The notes below the pieces were generated by a model. The model was not told the DNA's origin, ran no database searches, and saw nothing but the letters and a program-made list of their open reading frames with translations. A program made the translations under genes and the position numbers. Shown piece after piece: positions 1-8,174 of a DNA stretch of 64,000 bases. The stretch lies in NCBI RefSeq assembly GCF_026168105.1, contig NZ_LBMW01000011.1, positions 113,696 to 177,695 on the forward strand. The letters run 5' to 3'. Positions within the stretch are counted from its first letter, which is position 1, and the number at the start of each line of letters is the position of its first letter. This stretch comes from Streptomyces hygroscopicus. GTDB lineage: Bacteria; Actinomycetota; Actinomycetes; Streptomycetales; Streptomycetaceae.

Positions 1-1438
1 CGCGTGCGTAGTCGGTGAGAGCCGTCCCGTAGTCGCCCTGGCTCCAGGCGAGTTGGGCGAGCGCGGTCGCCACGTAGGCGATGTCGCCGCGGGAAGTGGC
101 CGAGGCGAGTGCCTGCTCCAGGACGCGGCGGGCGGTGTTCACGTCGCCGCGCAGTTCGTGGACGTAGGCGTAGCGGGTGAAGACGGGAACGCCGGGGTGG
201 CGCGAGTCCGCCAGGTCCGCCGCCTTCGAGGCGTCCGCGTAGCGCCCGAGTTCGACCAGCGCGTCGATACGGGAGGACAGGGCGCGCTCGCTGTAGGGGT
301 TCTGCTGCAGGGCGAGGTCCGCGTACTTCAGGGCGTCGGTGAAGTCGTGGCGGGCCGCGGCGAGGGCGGCCCGGCCGGCGAGCGCGGCGTCGTTGTCCGG
401 GCGGAGCTCCAGCGAACGGTCCAGCGTGCTCTGCGCCTGAGGGTAGCGGGAAGGGTCGCCCTTGGTGCGTGCCTGTTCGACGTACGCGAGGCCGAGGGTG
501 GCCCAGCTGCCGTAGTCCCGTGGCTGGGCGCGGAGATGAGCCTGCAGGGCCCGGATGCTCGAGTCGAGGTCGCCGCCGGCGAGCAGTTCGGGCGAGATCC
601 CGGCGGGCGCGGATGCGACGGGCGCCGTGCCGCTGTCCCGCACGGCTCCTACGGCGACGGCCCCGGCGGTGAGCGCAACGGCCAACGAGGCGGCACAGAA
701 TCCGAGCTGCACGACCCGCCACCGCCGCCCCGCAGCGGCGAACCTCCGCACCGCGACGACCCGCTCGTCGCCACCACCGGCGGCTTCGCAAGAGGGTGCG
801 TCGCCGTCCGGCGGTGAGGGGGGCGTCTTGCCGTCCGGCGGTGAGGGGGGCGTCTTGCCGTCCGGCGGTGAGGGGGGCGTCTTGCCGTCCGGCGGTGAGG
901 GGGGCGTCTTGCGGTCCGGCGGTGAGGGGGGCGTCTTGCCGTCCGGCGGTGGGGGCGCGCCCTCCGTCGTTGCGGGGGCCGCCGACTCACCGTCGACCAG
1001 CTCGCCACCGCCGTCGCCAGCCTGAGCCGGAGCGTCGACGTGTGCCTCGGCGTGTGTGGCGGCGCCCTCGCCGAACTCCTCGGCGCTCTCGTCGTACTCG
1101 TCCGCGCCCGTGGCGATGCTCCCGCAGCGCTCTCCGATGCTCCCGCTGCTCGCCCCGGCGCCCGTGGCGGCGCTGCCGCCATACGCTCCGGCGCTCGCAG
1201 CACCGTTCCCGCCGTCTGCTCCGGCTCCGGCGTGCTTCACACCGCTCCCGTTGCCTTCCCCCGCGGTCATGGCGGCGTTCGCGCTCCCCGCCCCGCCGCT
1301 CACGGCGCCCGCCCAGGCGCCCGTCGCGCCCGCCTCGCCGCTCGCCTCCACCGCGCGGAGCGGTGGCTTCGGTGGCTCGGCCTTCGGCCGGTCGCCGTGC
1401 CCGCTCTCCGGCGCGCTCTCGTTGGTACGCGGGGACAT
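1..1438 (-). CDS. Membrane-anchored TPR protein, C-terminus cut by the window edge
   Basis: The reading frame opens at ATG 1438, behind a GAGGAG ribosome site, and runs off the left edge without a stop, giving at least 479 residues. About 230 residues of acidic, Ala/Gly/Pro-rich and probably disordered sequence come first, including a tandem PPSPPDGKT array. One hydrophobic segment follows (residues about 240-265), then tetratricopeptide-like helices with recurring patterns such as NPYSERALSSRIDALVELGRYADA. The expected topology is a single-pass protein with a TPR scaffold outside the membrane. It lies downstream of the DUF4331 gene on the same strand, so co-transcription and a shared envelope role are plausible. 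The binding partner is unknown. The TPR call is confident and the function is open. Confidence 0.75.
   Translation of the reverse strand, partial: MSPRTNESAPESGHGDRPKAEPPKPPLRAVEASGEAGATGAWAGAVSGGAGSANAAMTAGEGNGSGVKHAGAGADGGNGAASAGAYGGSAATGAGASSGSIGERCGSIATGADEYDESAEEFGEGAATHAEAHVDAPAQAGDGGGELVDGESAAPATTEGAPPPPDGKTPPSPPDRKTPPSPPDGKTPPSPPDGKTPPSPPDGKTPPSPPDGDAPSCEAAGGGDERVVAVRRFAAAGRRWRVVQLGFCAASLAVALTAGAVAVGAVRDSGTAPVASAPAGISPELLAGGDLDSSIRALQAHLRAQPRDYGSWATLGLAYVEQARTKGDPSRYPQAQSTLDRSLELRPDNDAALAGRAALAAARHDFTDALKYADLALQQNPYSERALSSRIDALVELGRYADASKAADLADSRHPGVPVFTRYAYVHELRGDVNTARRVLEQALASATSRGDIAYVATALAQLAWSQGDYGTALTDYAR
804..953. repeat. 27-bp in-frame tandem repeat, five copies plus a partial
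   Basis: Copies begin at 804, 831, 858, 885 and 912, with a partial copy at 939. The period of 27 keeps the frame of the TPR gene and encodes repeated PPSPPDGKT. The copy at 912 has one substitution that changes S to R in the peptide. Near-identity suggests recent expansion by slippage in the disordered linker. Confidence 0.9.
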
Positions 1439-1569
1439 GCCCTCTCCTCAGTTCTGCTGGGCGGAAACGGTCGGGCGGCGCGGCCCGCGCCGTGGGGGAT
1501 GGGGAGGTACGGGCCGCGCCGGTCGAGGGGGACGGGGCCGAAGAAACCGGTCCCGTCCGGTGGGCCGGG

Positions 1570-3096
1570 TCAGTAGGCCCGGTAGCGGGTGCGTCGGCGC
1601 CACCACATCACCGCGGTGCCGACCAGCAGGACCCCGGCGACGCCCGCCGCCGCCGACGTCGCGATCAGTGTGGTGTCGGAGCCGCTCGCACCGGTCGCCT
1701 GCAGCCCGTCGCCCAGCTGGTCGCGCACGCTGTTGCCGGTGCCCTTCGCCAGCGGACCGCGCGAGCCCGAAGTCGGCTCCGCCAGATACGGGAAGGAGTG
1801 CCCGAACTTCTGGTCGTTCGCGTCGACCCCGTCCCCGAGGCCGGTCTTCTGACCGCTCAGGAAGCCCTCCATCACCTGCAGCGCCTCGTCGATCACGTCA
1901 TCGGTGAGCCGACGCCCGTTCGGGAAGCCCGCGTTGTCACCGTCGAGTACGCCCAGCCGCTTGGGGTCGGCGCTCGGCTTGATCGAGGTGTTGAGCCGCA
2001 GCTCCTCCGCCGGCCGTACGTTCGGCGGCTGGTTGAGGCCCTTCACGCCCTTCAGGAAGACGTCCACCAGGTCGTTGCGGGGCTCGGACGGCGCCTTGAT
2101 CTTGTAGATCGACTCGATGAGCTTCGGCAGCTCCGGGTTGGTCACGTTCTTCAGGAACTGCGCGTCGTGGCTCGGTGAGGACGCGTTGAACTTGTCCTTG
2201 TCCTTCTGTGGGTTGACCACCTCGTTGACGAGCGGGTTGCCGAGCCGCGAGACCTGCGTCCAGTCGCCGTGCGCGTCCTTGCGCTGGACCGTCGACCAGA
2301 TACCGACGACCGGCTGGTCCTTCGAATCGCGGATCAGGTCGTTCGGCACCTGCAGGGCGAGGGAGTTGACGTTGTAGCCCTTGAGGGTGTCGTTGCCGAC
2401 CTCCGAGAGGTTCCCGCCGTACAGCAGGTCGAAGACGCGCAGATCCGCGAAGAAGGGGTCTTCGGCCTGTCCGGCGAACGTCGTCGCGCCGCCCGCGAGC
2501 TTGTACACGGCCTGGTAACGCAGCTTGCCGTAGTCCGGCATCGACGCCTTGCCGACGTTCGACGGCGCGACCGGAACGTTGTCGGCGACCTTGGTCCGGG
2601 CGACGACCTTCTCCTTGTGCAGCTTGAGCAGGTCGATGTCGTAGGTCTGCGTGATGTTCAGGTTGGGGTCGTCGAGGCTTTTGACCGCGCCGGTGTTGTA
2701 CAGGAAGGTGTTGCCGTTCTTCCTGTGCGTCTTGAACGTGTACCGGAAGACCAGATCGCTCTGGGCGTCACCGTTCCGGTCGATGTGGATGTCGTACTGG
2801 GCGTCGTCCGCGAAGGTGTAGAAGTTCGGTCCGCCCGCGGGCTCCTCGAAGGGGATGAAGTTCGCGATGACCGTCGTCGTGTCGGGCTTGTCGGGGCTCA
2901 CGAACGCGTACAGGTCGGTGTTGTCGTACTGCGGCTGTCCGGAGATCAGCGGGGCCTCCCGGTGGGAGGAGGCGGAGGCCGCCCCCGGTTCCAGCACGGT
3001 CACACCGGCGGCCGCGAGCCCTCCGGCGGCCAGCGCGCCACAGATGAGGGCCGCGATGCTCCTGCGCCCCACGCCTCTCCTGGAGATAGGTGTCAT
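1570..3096 (-). CDS. Secreted DUF4331 family protein with C-terminal membrane anchor
   Basis: A 508-residue protein of unknown biochemical function. It has a basic start (ISRRGVGRRS), a hydrophobic signal core, and the family hallmark SHREAPLIS followed by DNTDLYAF just after the predicted cleavage region. It ends with one transmembrane helix and the basic tail WWRRRTRYRAY, so the domain should sit outside the cell tethered at its C-terminus. ATG 3096 is preferred because GAGGA lies 4 nt upstream; a TTG at 3117 is in frame but has no better site. It is divergent from the sigma/anti-sigma pair and preceded by a SigK-like promoter, so it is the likely main target of that sigma factor. The TPR gene follows after 131 bp. 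Confidence 0.85.
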   Translation of the reverse strand: MTPISRRGVGRRSIAALICGALAAGGLAAAGVTVLEPGAASASSHREAPLISGQPQYDNTDLYAFVSPDKPDTTTVIANFIPFEEPAGGPNFYTFADDAQYDIHIDRNGDAQSDLVFRYTFKTHRKNGNTFLYNTGAVKSLDDPNLNITQTYDIDLLKLHKEKVVARTKVADNVPVAPSNVGKASMPDYGKLRYQAVYKLAGGATTFAGQAEDPFFADLRVFDLLYGGNLSEVGNDTLKGYNVNSLALQVPNDLIRDSKDQPVVGIWSTVQRKDAHGDWTQVSRLGNPLVNEVVNPQKDKDKFNASSPSHDAQFLKNVTNPELPKLIESIYKIKAPSEPRNDLVDVFLKGVKGLNQPPNVRPAEELRLNTSIKPSADPKRLGVLDGDNAGFPNGRRLTDDVIDEALQVMEGFLSGQKTGLGDGVDANDQKFGHSFPYLAEPTSGSRGPLAKGTGNSVRDQLGDGLQATGASGSDTTLIATSAAAGVAGVLLVGTAVMWWRRRTRYRAY

Positions 3097-3135
3097 GCCG
3101 TCCGTCCTCAGTGCCAACTTGCCTGACGCTCGGGG

Positions 3136-3163
3136 ATTCGGAGCGGACGCCGTAGCGGATTGG
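3136..3163 (-). promoter_or_regulatory. Candidate SigK-type ECF promoter for the DUF4331 gene
   Basis: On the minus strand CCAATCC (3157-3163) is followed 15 nt later by CCGAAT (3136-3141), about 40 bp before the DUF4331 start. The mycobacterial SigK consensus as I recall it is CCATCC, 16-17 nt, CCGAAT. The -10 matches exactly and the -35 is close. The gene for a SigK-like factor is divergent and adjacent. No transcript data are visible here. Confidence 0.5.
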
Positions 3164-3301
3164 TCGAGTCTGAAAAATCATTTCGTGCCTGCTCCACCCG
3201 CGTTTTCGCCACGCTGATCCGTAACACCGTCCGAGGGCGTGAGCGCAGAAGGTGCCACAGGGACGCAAGCTGCCGTGCGAGCGGCGGAGAGGGGGTTACG
3301 G

Positions 3302-3844
3302 GTGGAGGCGGACGAACTTCTGGTGCTCGTGGCCGGAGGCGACCAGAAGGCCTTCGAAGAACTGTACGGACTGGTCTCCGGACCGGTGTTCGGGCTGGTG
3401 CGCCGGGTCGTACGGGACCCGGCGCAGTCGGAGGAGGTGGCTCAGGAGGTGCTGCTCGAACTGTGGCGCTCGGCACCGCGGTTCGATCCCGGCCGCGGCA
3501 GCGCCCTGTCGTGGATACTCACCCTCGCGCACCGCCGGGCGGTCGACCGGGTGCGCAGCGCCCGCGCGGCCGGCGAGCGCGAGCGGCGCGAGGCCCGGCG
3601 CGCCCTCCACCCCGCCTTCGACCACGTCGCCGAGGAGGTGGAGGCGGGCCTGGAGCGCGAGTGGGTGCGACGGTGCCTGGACCGTCTCACGGCCCTGCAA
3701 CGGCAGTCCGTCACGCTCGCCTACTACGACGGTTACACGTACCGTGAGGTCGCCGAGCGGCTCTCGCTGCCGCTCGGCACGGTCAAGACACGGATGCGCG
3801 ACGGACTCACCCGGCTGCGCGAATGCCTGGGAGGGGTCGCATGA
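3302..3844 (+). CDS. ECF RNA polymerase sigma factor, SigK-like
   Basis: A 180-residue type IV (ECF) sigma factor. Region 2 carries QKAFEELYGLV and SEEVAQEVLLELW; region 4 is a helix-turn-helix with YREVAERLSLPLGTVKTRMRDGLTRLR. GTG 3302 is chosen because a GGAGAGGGGG ribosome site sits just upstream. An in-frame GTG at 3239 would add 21 residues including a rare TTA codon (3296-3298) and has a poorly spaced site. The stop overlaps the next ATG by 4 nt, a classic sigma/anti-sigma coupling. The factor should be held at the membrane by the RskA-like protein and transcribe envelope genes, probably the divergent DUF4331 gene. Assignment to the SigK subgroup rests partly on the RskA partner. Confidence 0.85.
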   Translation: MEADELLVLVAGGDQKAFEELYGLVSGPVFGLVRRVVRDPAQSEEVAQEVLLELWRSAPRFDPGRGSALSWILTLAHRRAVDRVRSARAAGERERREARRALHPAFDHVAEEVEAGLEREWVRRCLDRLTALQRQSVTLAYYDGYTYREVAERLSLPLGTVKTRMRDGLTRLRECLGGVA

Positions 3845-4662
3845 GCATCTTCTCCCGTCTGCGCTCCGGCGATCTGCACTCCCTCGCCGCGCCCTACGCC
3901 CTCGACGCGCTCGAACCCGACGAGCGGCGTCGCTTCGAGAAGCACCTCAAGGGCTGTGACCGCTGCGCCGGCGAGGTGCGTGCCCTGTCCGAGGACGCCG
4001 TCCGCCTCGCCTGGTCCACCACGGCCCTGGCCCCGCCCGGTCTGCGGGACCGGGTCCTCACCGCCGTACGCACCATGCCCCAGGACCCCTCGCCGGCGCA
4101 GGACGCGCCCCGCGCCCGCGCCCCGCATCTGCCCCCGCACGTCTGGGGTGCCGCACCGCCGCCCCCGCGCGCCCGTGCGCCCCGAATGCGGCCACTTTTC
4201 GCCCCGTTCGCCACCGCCACGGCCGCGGCGGCCCTCGTCGTCGCCGCGCTCTTCGCCGTGCAGGCCACCCACACGCAGGACCGACTGGCCGCGGAGCGCG
4301 CGCAGGCGCGTGAGATCGCCCACGTTCTCGCCGCCCCGGACGCCCGTGCGACCAGCGACCGGGACGCCGACGGCCGAGGAATCGGAGTAGTTGCTTCCGC
4401 ATCCGAGGGGCGCGCCGTCGTCACCCTCAGCGGACTCGGAGCACTTCCGAGCGGCCGTGTGCATCAGCTCTGGCTCATGCGCCCCAACGTGCAACCGCGC
4501 TCCCTGGGGCTCTTCAGCGGTGACGCGCCCCTGGTCGCGAGCGGCCTCGGCAAGTCCGCGACGTCACTCGCAGTAACCGTGGAACCCGACGGGGGCTCAG
4601 CTCAACCCACCGGTCAGCCAGTTGTTCAACTCGCCCTGCAATCCGTCGGATTCGGACAGTAG
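3841..4662 (+). CDS. RskA-like zinc-finger anti-sigma factor
   Basis: A 273-residue single-pass membrane protein. The cytoplasmic N-terminus has the anti-sigma zinc motif HLKGCDRC (H-x3-C-x2-C, residues about 40-47). A Pro/Arg-rich linker follows, then one transmembrane helix at about residues 120-142. The extracellular C-terminal domain matches anti-sigma-K factor RskA, including a VHQLWLM stretch. It should sequester the upstream sigma factor and release it by regulated proteolysis. The ATGA overlap with the sigma gene supports 1:1 co-translation. Confidence 0.85.
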   Translation: MSIFSRLRSGDLHSLAAPYALDALEPDERRRFEKHLKGCDRCAGEVRALSEDAVRLAWSTTALAPPGLRDRVLTAVRTMPQDPSPAQDAPRARAPHLPPHVWGAAPPPPRARAPRMRPLFAPFATATAAAALVVAALFAVQATHTQDRLAAERAQAREIAHVLAAPDARATSDRDADGRGIGVVASASEGRAVVTLSGLGALPSGRVHQLWLMRPNVQPRSLGLFSGDAPLVASGLGKSATSLAVTVEPDGGSAQPTGQPVVQLALQSVGFGQ

Positions 4663-4777
4663 TCGTCAACCCCCTTACAGAGAAGGTGAATCCTGTGCCC
4701 GCGATACACGAGTGCCACGACGGAGCGATAGGGTTACTCTGCCCGGGCCGGGTGGACTCGTACGGGTGGGGAGTGAC

Positions 4778-5047
4778 ATGGAACAGATAACAGTGCGCAG
4801 CAGGGCAAGGGTCCCTGCGATCACCTGCGGGAGCAGCGCGACCAGTTCGCGCCTCGACCGCCATCTCTCGGTGCTGGGAGGCCCTGCCATCCCGCAGCGT
4901 GAGGCGGCCGAGGCGACCTCACTGATGCTCGAGCTCACCGCACGTGACACCGTGCACCAGCGGAGCGGCAGGGGTGCGCGCATGAGCAAGGTCTCGCTCT
5001 TCGCGCCGCTGCGTCGGCTGCGCCGCTCGCTGTTCGGCGGACGCTGA
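4778..5047 (+). CDS. Small conserved Streptomyces protein of unknown function
   Basis: An 89-residue product. ATG 4778 has GGGGAG upstream. The N-terminus (VRSRARVPAITCG) and the SSRLDRHLSVLGGPA segment look like a conserved actinomycete small protein, from memory. The C-terminus is basic (LRRLRRSLFGGR). There is no signal peptide or membrane segment. It follows the anti-sigma gene by 115 bp on the same strand and ends before a strong hairpin, so it may be the last gene of that transcript. The single Cys (in TCG) is its only obvious reactive residue. Confidence 0.6.
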   Translation: MEQITVRSRARVPAITCGSSATSSRLDRHLSVLGGPAIPQREAAEATSLMLELTARDTVHQRSGRGARMSKVSLFAPLRRLRRSLFGGR

Positions 5048-5067
5048 GCGACACCTGCGTTCCTCAC

Positions 5068-5087
5068 GGCGCCCGCGAGCGGGCGCC
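5068..5087. terminator. Hairpin between convergent genes
   Basis: GGCGCCCG and CGGGCGCC form a perfect 8-bp stem around a CGAG loop. It lies between the ends of the small plus-strand gene (5047) and the minus-strand CoA-transferase gene (5104). No U-tract follows, as is common in Streptomyces. Confidence 0.6.
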
Positions 5088-5103
5088 CTGCAAGGGCCCG
5101 CGC

Positions 5104-6312
5104 TCAGGCCGCCACACCGTCCCGGCGCAGCGCTGTGATCTCGTCGTCCGTCATCCCCACGGCACGCAGCAGCGCCTCGGTGTGCTCCCCGAGCGCGGGC
5201 ACGTCCCCCATCCGCGCGTCGTTTCCGCCCGGCAGCGTGATCGGCGGCAGCAATGCCCTCAGCGGCCCGACCGGCGTCCCCACCTCCCGCCACCGCTCCC
5301 GGGCCGCCAACTGCGGATGCTCCGCCACGTCCCGCAGGTCCCTGAGGCGCGCGCAGGCGATGTCGGCCGCCTCCAGACGGGCCATGGCCCGGTCCGTTCC
5401 GAGCGCTCCCAGCGCCTTGGCGACCAGCGCGTCGGTACGCTCCCGGCGGGCGACCCGGGCCGCGTTCGTCGCGTACGCCGGATCGGTCCCCAGCTCCGGT
5501 TGGCCGAGCACCTGGGCCGCGAGCCGCTGCCACTCCCGGTCGTTCTGCACGGACAGCAGCACCCGTCCGCCGTCCGCCGTCGGGTAGGCGTTGTACGGCG
5601 CGATGACGGCGTGTGCCAGACCCGTCCGCGCCGGGGGAGTGCCGTCGTGCATCGCGTGGTGCAGCGGATGCCCCATCCACTCGGCGAGCGCCTCCAGCAT
5701 GGAGATCTCGACCGGTCCGCCGCGTCCGGTCGTGCCCCGCCGGACGAGCGCCGCCAGCACCCCGGAGAACGCGTACATGGCCGCCGCGATGTCGGCCGCC
5801 GGAATCCCCGCCTTGACCGGCTGCTCCGGCGTCCCGGTGACCGACACCAGCCCCGCCTCGCACTGCACGAGCATGTCGTAGGCCTTCCTCCGCACGTACG
5901 GCCCGGACGCCCCGTAGCCCGAGATGTCCACGGCGATCAGCCGCGGGTGCACCGCGCACAGCGCGGCCGCGTCCAGTCCGAGCCGGGCGGCGGCGCCCTG
6001 GGCGAGGTTCTGCACGAACACGTCCGCGTCCGCGATCAGCCGCCGCACGACGTCAAGGCCCCGCGGATCCTTCAGATCCAGTGCGATCGACTCCTTGCCG
6101 CGGTTGCACCACACGAAGTGCGAGGCGAGACCCCGGGCGGCGGTGTCGTAGCCACGGGCGAAGTCACCTCCGTCGACCCGCTCCACCTTGACCACGCGCG
6201 CGCCCAGATCGGCGAGCTGGCGGGTGGCGAAGGGTGCGGCGACGGCCTGCTCCACGGTGACGACGGTGATGCCCTCCAGGGGCAGGGGAAGTGGCTCCAT
6301 GCGGGGGATCAT
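5104..6312 (-). CDS. Class III (CaiB/BaiF family) CoA-transferase
   Basis: About 400 residues, typical for the family. It transfers CoA between acyl-CoA and a free carboxylate. The N-terminal fold motifs are LADLGARVVKVERVDGGDFAR and IALDLKDPRG; the catalytic aspartate is probably in RRKAYDMLVQ, where the family carries the Asp that forms the mixed anhydride. The C-terminal part (GGRVLLSVQNDREWQRLAAQVLG) is the CaiB C-terminal region. ATG 6300 (MEPLPLPLEG) is an equally plausible start. The substrate cannot be read from sequence and the neighbours (exporter, sigma factor) do not suggest one. Confidence 0.88.
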   Translation of the reverse strand: MIPRMEPLPLPLEGITVVTVEQAVAAPFATRQLADLGARVVKVERVDGGDFARGYDTAARGLASHFVWCNRGKESIALDLKDPRGLDVVRRLIADADVFVQNLAQGAAARLGLDAAALCAVHPRLIAVDISGYGASGPYVRRKAYDMLVQCEAGLVSVTGTPEQPVKAGIPAADIAAAMYAFSGVLAALVRRGTTGRGGPVEISMLEALAEWMGHPLHHAMHDGTPPARTGLAHAVIAPYNAYPTADGGRVLLSVQNDREWQRLAAQVLGQPELGTDPAYATNAARVARRERTDALVAKALGALGTDRAMARLEAADIACARLRDLRDVAEHPQLAARERWREVGTPVGPLRALLPPITLPGGNDARMGDVPALGEHTEALLRAVGMTDDEITALRRDGVAA

Positions 6313-6375
6313 GGCCCCTGCCCCCCGTGGTTGTCATGCACGGATGCCGGACCGGGCACCCCGGGATGACGCAGC

Positions 6376-7158
6376 TCACCCCTCGCCGCGCGTGTACCGG
6401 CGGACGGCGAGCGGCAGGAACACCGCGATGAGCGCCGCGCTCCACGCCAGGGCCCCGGCGACGGGATGGGCCACCGGCCAGGCGGCTCCCCGGGGCACGG
6501 GCGCCTTCCCGAAGAGGTCCCGCAGGGCGGTGGTCACCGCGCTGATCGGGTTCCACTCGGCGAGCGTGCGCAGCCAGCCCGGGAGGTTCCCCGTCGGGAT
6601 GTACGCGTTGGACAGCAGCGGCAGGACGAAGGTCGCGCCGCCGAGCTGCCCTGCGGCGTCCTCGCTCCGGGTGAGCAGCCCGAGGAAGATCCCGATCCAG
6701 GTGCACGCGAACCGGAACAGAAGCAGGAGACCCATGGCGCCCGCCGCTTCGGGCACCGTCCCCTCGACCCGCCATCCCACCGCAAGCCCGACCAGCAGCA
6801 ATGGCACCGTCCCGGCGGCGGTGACGACGAGGTCGGCCGCAGCCTGGCCGAGCGGGACGGCCGTCCGGCTCACCGGCAGTGAGCGGAAGCGGTCCATCAC
6901 GCCCCGGTGGGAGTCCGCGGCCGCCTGGAACATCCCGGTCATGATCCCGCCCGCGGCCGTCGCCGCCAGCAGCCCCGGCACCAGGAAGCTCCGGTACTCC
7001 TTGCCCGGCACGGCGAGCGCACTGCCGAAGACGTACCCGAAGAACAGCAGCATCGTGATCGGCATGGTCTGGGTCAGGATCGCGAGGCCCGGGTTGTTCC
7101 GGACCCGGCGCAGTTGCCGGCCCACCATCGCGGTGCCGTCGTACGCCCATGTGCTCAT
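6376..7158 (-). CDS. ABC-2 type transporter permease, DrrB-like
   Basis: A 260-residue integral membrane protein with about six hydrophobic segments (for example TMPITMLLFFGYVFGSAL and GTVPLLLVGLAVGW) and the ABC-2 signature region with NAYIPTGNLPGWLRTLAEWNPISAVTTALRDLFG. It forms the channel for the ATPase encoded immediately upstream, whose stop overlaps this start by 4 nt. The family includes daunorubicin-type drug exporters. The substrate here is unknown. Confidence 0.88.
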   Translation of the reverse strand: MSTWAYDGTAMVGRQLRRVRNNPGLAILTQTMPITMLLFFGYVFGSALAVPGKEYRSFLVPGLLAATAAGGIMTGMFQAAADSHRGVMDRFRSLPVSRTAVPLGQAAADLVVTAAGTVPLLLVGLAVGWRVEGTVPEAAGAMGLLLLFRFACTWIGIFLGLLTRSEDAAGQLGGATFVLPLLSNAYIPTGNLPGWLRTLAEWNPISAVTTALRDLFGKAPVPRGAAWPVAHPVAGALAWSAALIAVFLPLAVRRYTRGEG

Positions 7159-8111
7159 GCCGCCGGCTCCTTGCTGTCGGCCAAGTGGCCCGTCAGCCGC
7201 AGGAAGACGTCGTCTAGGCTCGGTGGCCGCAGGCTCGCGTCGAGCAACGGCACGCCCGCCGCGTCGAGTTCGCGCACCAGGCGCGGAAGGGTGAGCGTGG
7301 GATCCGTGGTGACCGCCCCCACGGCGTTGCGCTCGCGGTCGAGGGACGGCTCGGCGCCGGTGAGCCGGTCCAGGACGCCCGCCGCTTTCACCAGCAGGTC
7401 CGTGTCGGCGACGACGGCCTCGGCGTACGACCCGATGAGCGCCTTGAGGTGGGACGGAGATCCCGTGTGGGCCACCCGGCCCCGGTCGACGAGGGCGATG
7501 TCGTCGGCGAGCCGGTCGGCCTCCTCCAGGTACTGCGTGGTCAGCAGGACGGTCGTGCCCTGCTCCTTGACGGCGCGCACGGCCTCCCAGATCTGCTTGC
7601 GGCTCGCCGGGTCGAGGCCCGTGGTGGGCTCGTCGAGGAACAGCACGTCGGGGCGGCGGAGCAGGCCGGCCGCGAGGTCGAGACGGCGTCGCATGCCGCC
7701 CGAGTAGGTGGACGCGGGCCGGTCGGCGGCCTCGGTGAGACCGAATCGGTCCAACAGCTCAGCGGCGCGCGCCGCCGCGTCCCGGATCCTGTGCAGCCGG
7801 GCGAACAGCCGCAGGTTCTGACGTCCGGTGAGGTCTCCGTCGACCGACGCGTACTGCCCGGTGACGCCGATCCTGCGGCGTACGCCCGCGGGGTCCCGCA
7901 CCAGATCGTGCCCCGCGATCCGGGCCGAGCCCGCATCGGGCCGCAGCAGTGTCGTCAGCAGCCGTACCGCCGTGGTCTTGCCCGCGCCGTTGGGCCCGAG
8001 AACCCCGCAGACCGTGCCTTGCGGCACCGCCAGGTCCAGCCCCTGGACGGCCCGGACCGTCCCGAACCGCTTCGCCAGCCCCTCACTAAGTACAGCGTAC
8101 GTAGTTGTCAT
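7155..8111 (-). CDS. ABC transporter ATP-binding protein, DrrA-like
   Basis: A 318-residue ATPase. Walker A is GPNGAGKTT, the signature is YSGGMRRRLDL, Walker B is VLFLDEPTTGLD, and the C-terminal extension is that of drug-resistance DrrA proteins. ATG 8111 (MTTTYAVLSEG) is preferred over 8129 because it matches the family start. It powers the overlapping permease gene. It is divergent from a TetR gene, and one of two near-identical operators lies inside its first codons, so induction by an exported compound is expected. Confidence 0.9.
   Translation of the reverse strand: MTTTYAVLSEGLAKRFGTVRAVQGLDLAVPQGTVCGVLGPNGAGKTTAVRLLTTLLRPDAGSARIAGHDLVRDPAGVRRRIGVTGQYASVDGDLTGRQNLRLFARLHRIRDAAARAAELLDRFGLTEAADRPASTYSGGMRRRLDLAAGLLRRPDVLFLDEPTTGLDPASRKQIWEAVRAVKEQGTTVLLTTQYLEEADRLADDIALVDRGRVAHTGSPSHLKALIGSYAEAVVADTDLLVKAAGVLDRLTGAEPSLDRERNAVGAVTTDPTLTLPRLVRELDAAGVPLLDASLRPPSLDDVFLRLTGHLADSKEPAA
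8087..8103. promoter_or_regulatory. Second TetR operator copy, inside the start of the ATPase gene
   Basis: TAAGTACAGCGTACGTA matches the perfect operator at 8130-8146 at 15 of 17 positions. The centres are 43 bp apart, about four helical turns. It overlaps codons 3-9 of the ATPase gene. Confidence 0.6.
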
Positions 8112-8129
8112 GGGTCGACCATAGCGCAC

Positions 8130-8146
8130 TACGTACGGCGTACGTA
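8130..8146. promoter_or_regulatory. TetR operator in the exporter/TetR divergent promoter
   Basis: TACGTACGGCGTACGTA is a perfect palindrome of two 8-nt arms around one G. It ends just before a TAGGAT -10-like element (8149-8154) that reads toward the TetR gene at 8175, so binding there would give autoregulation as well as exporter repression. Confidence 0.7.
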
Positions 8147-8174
8147 ACTAGGATGGTGGTCGAGGTGATGAGCG

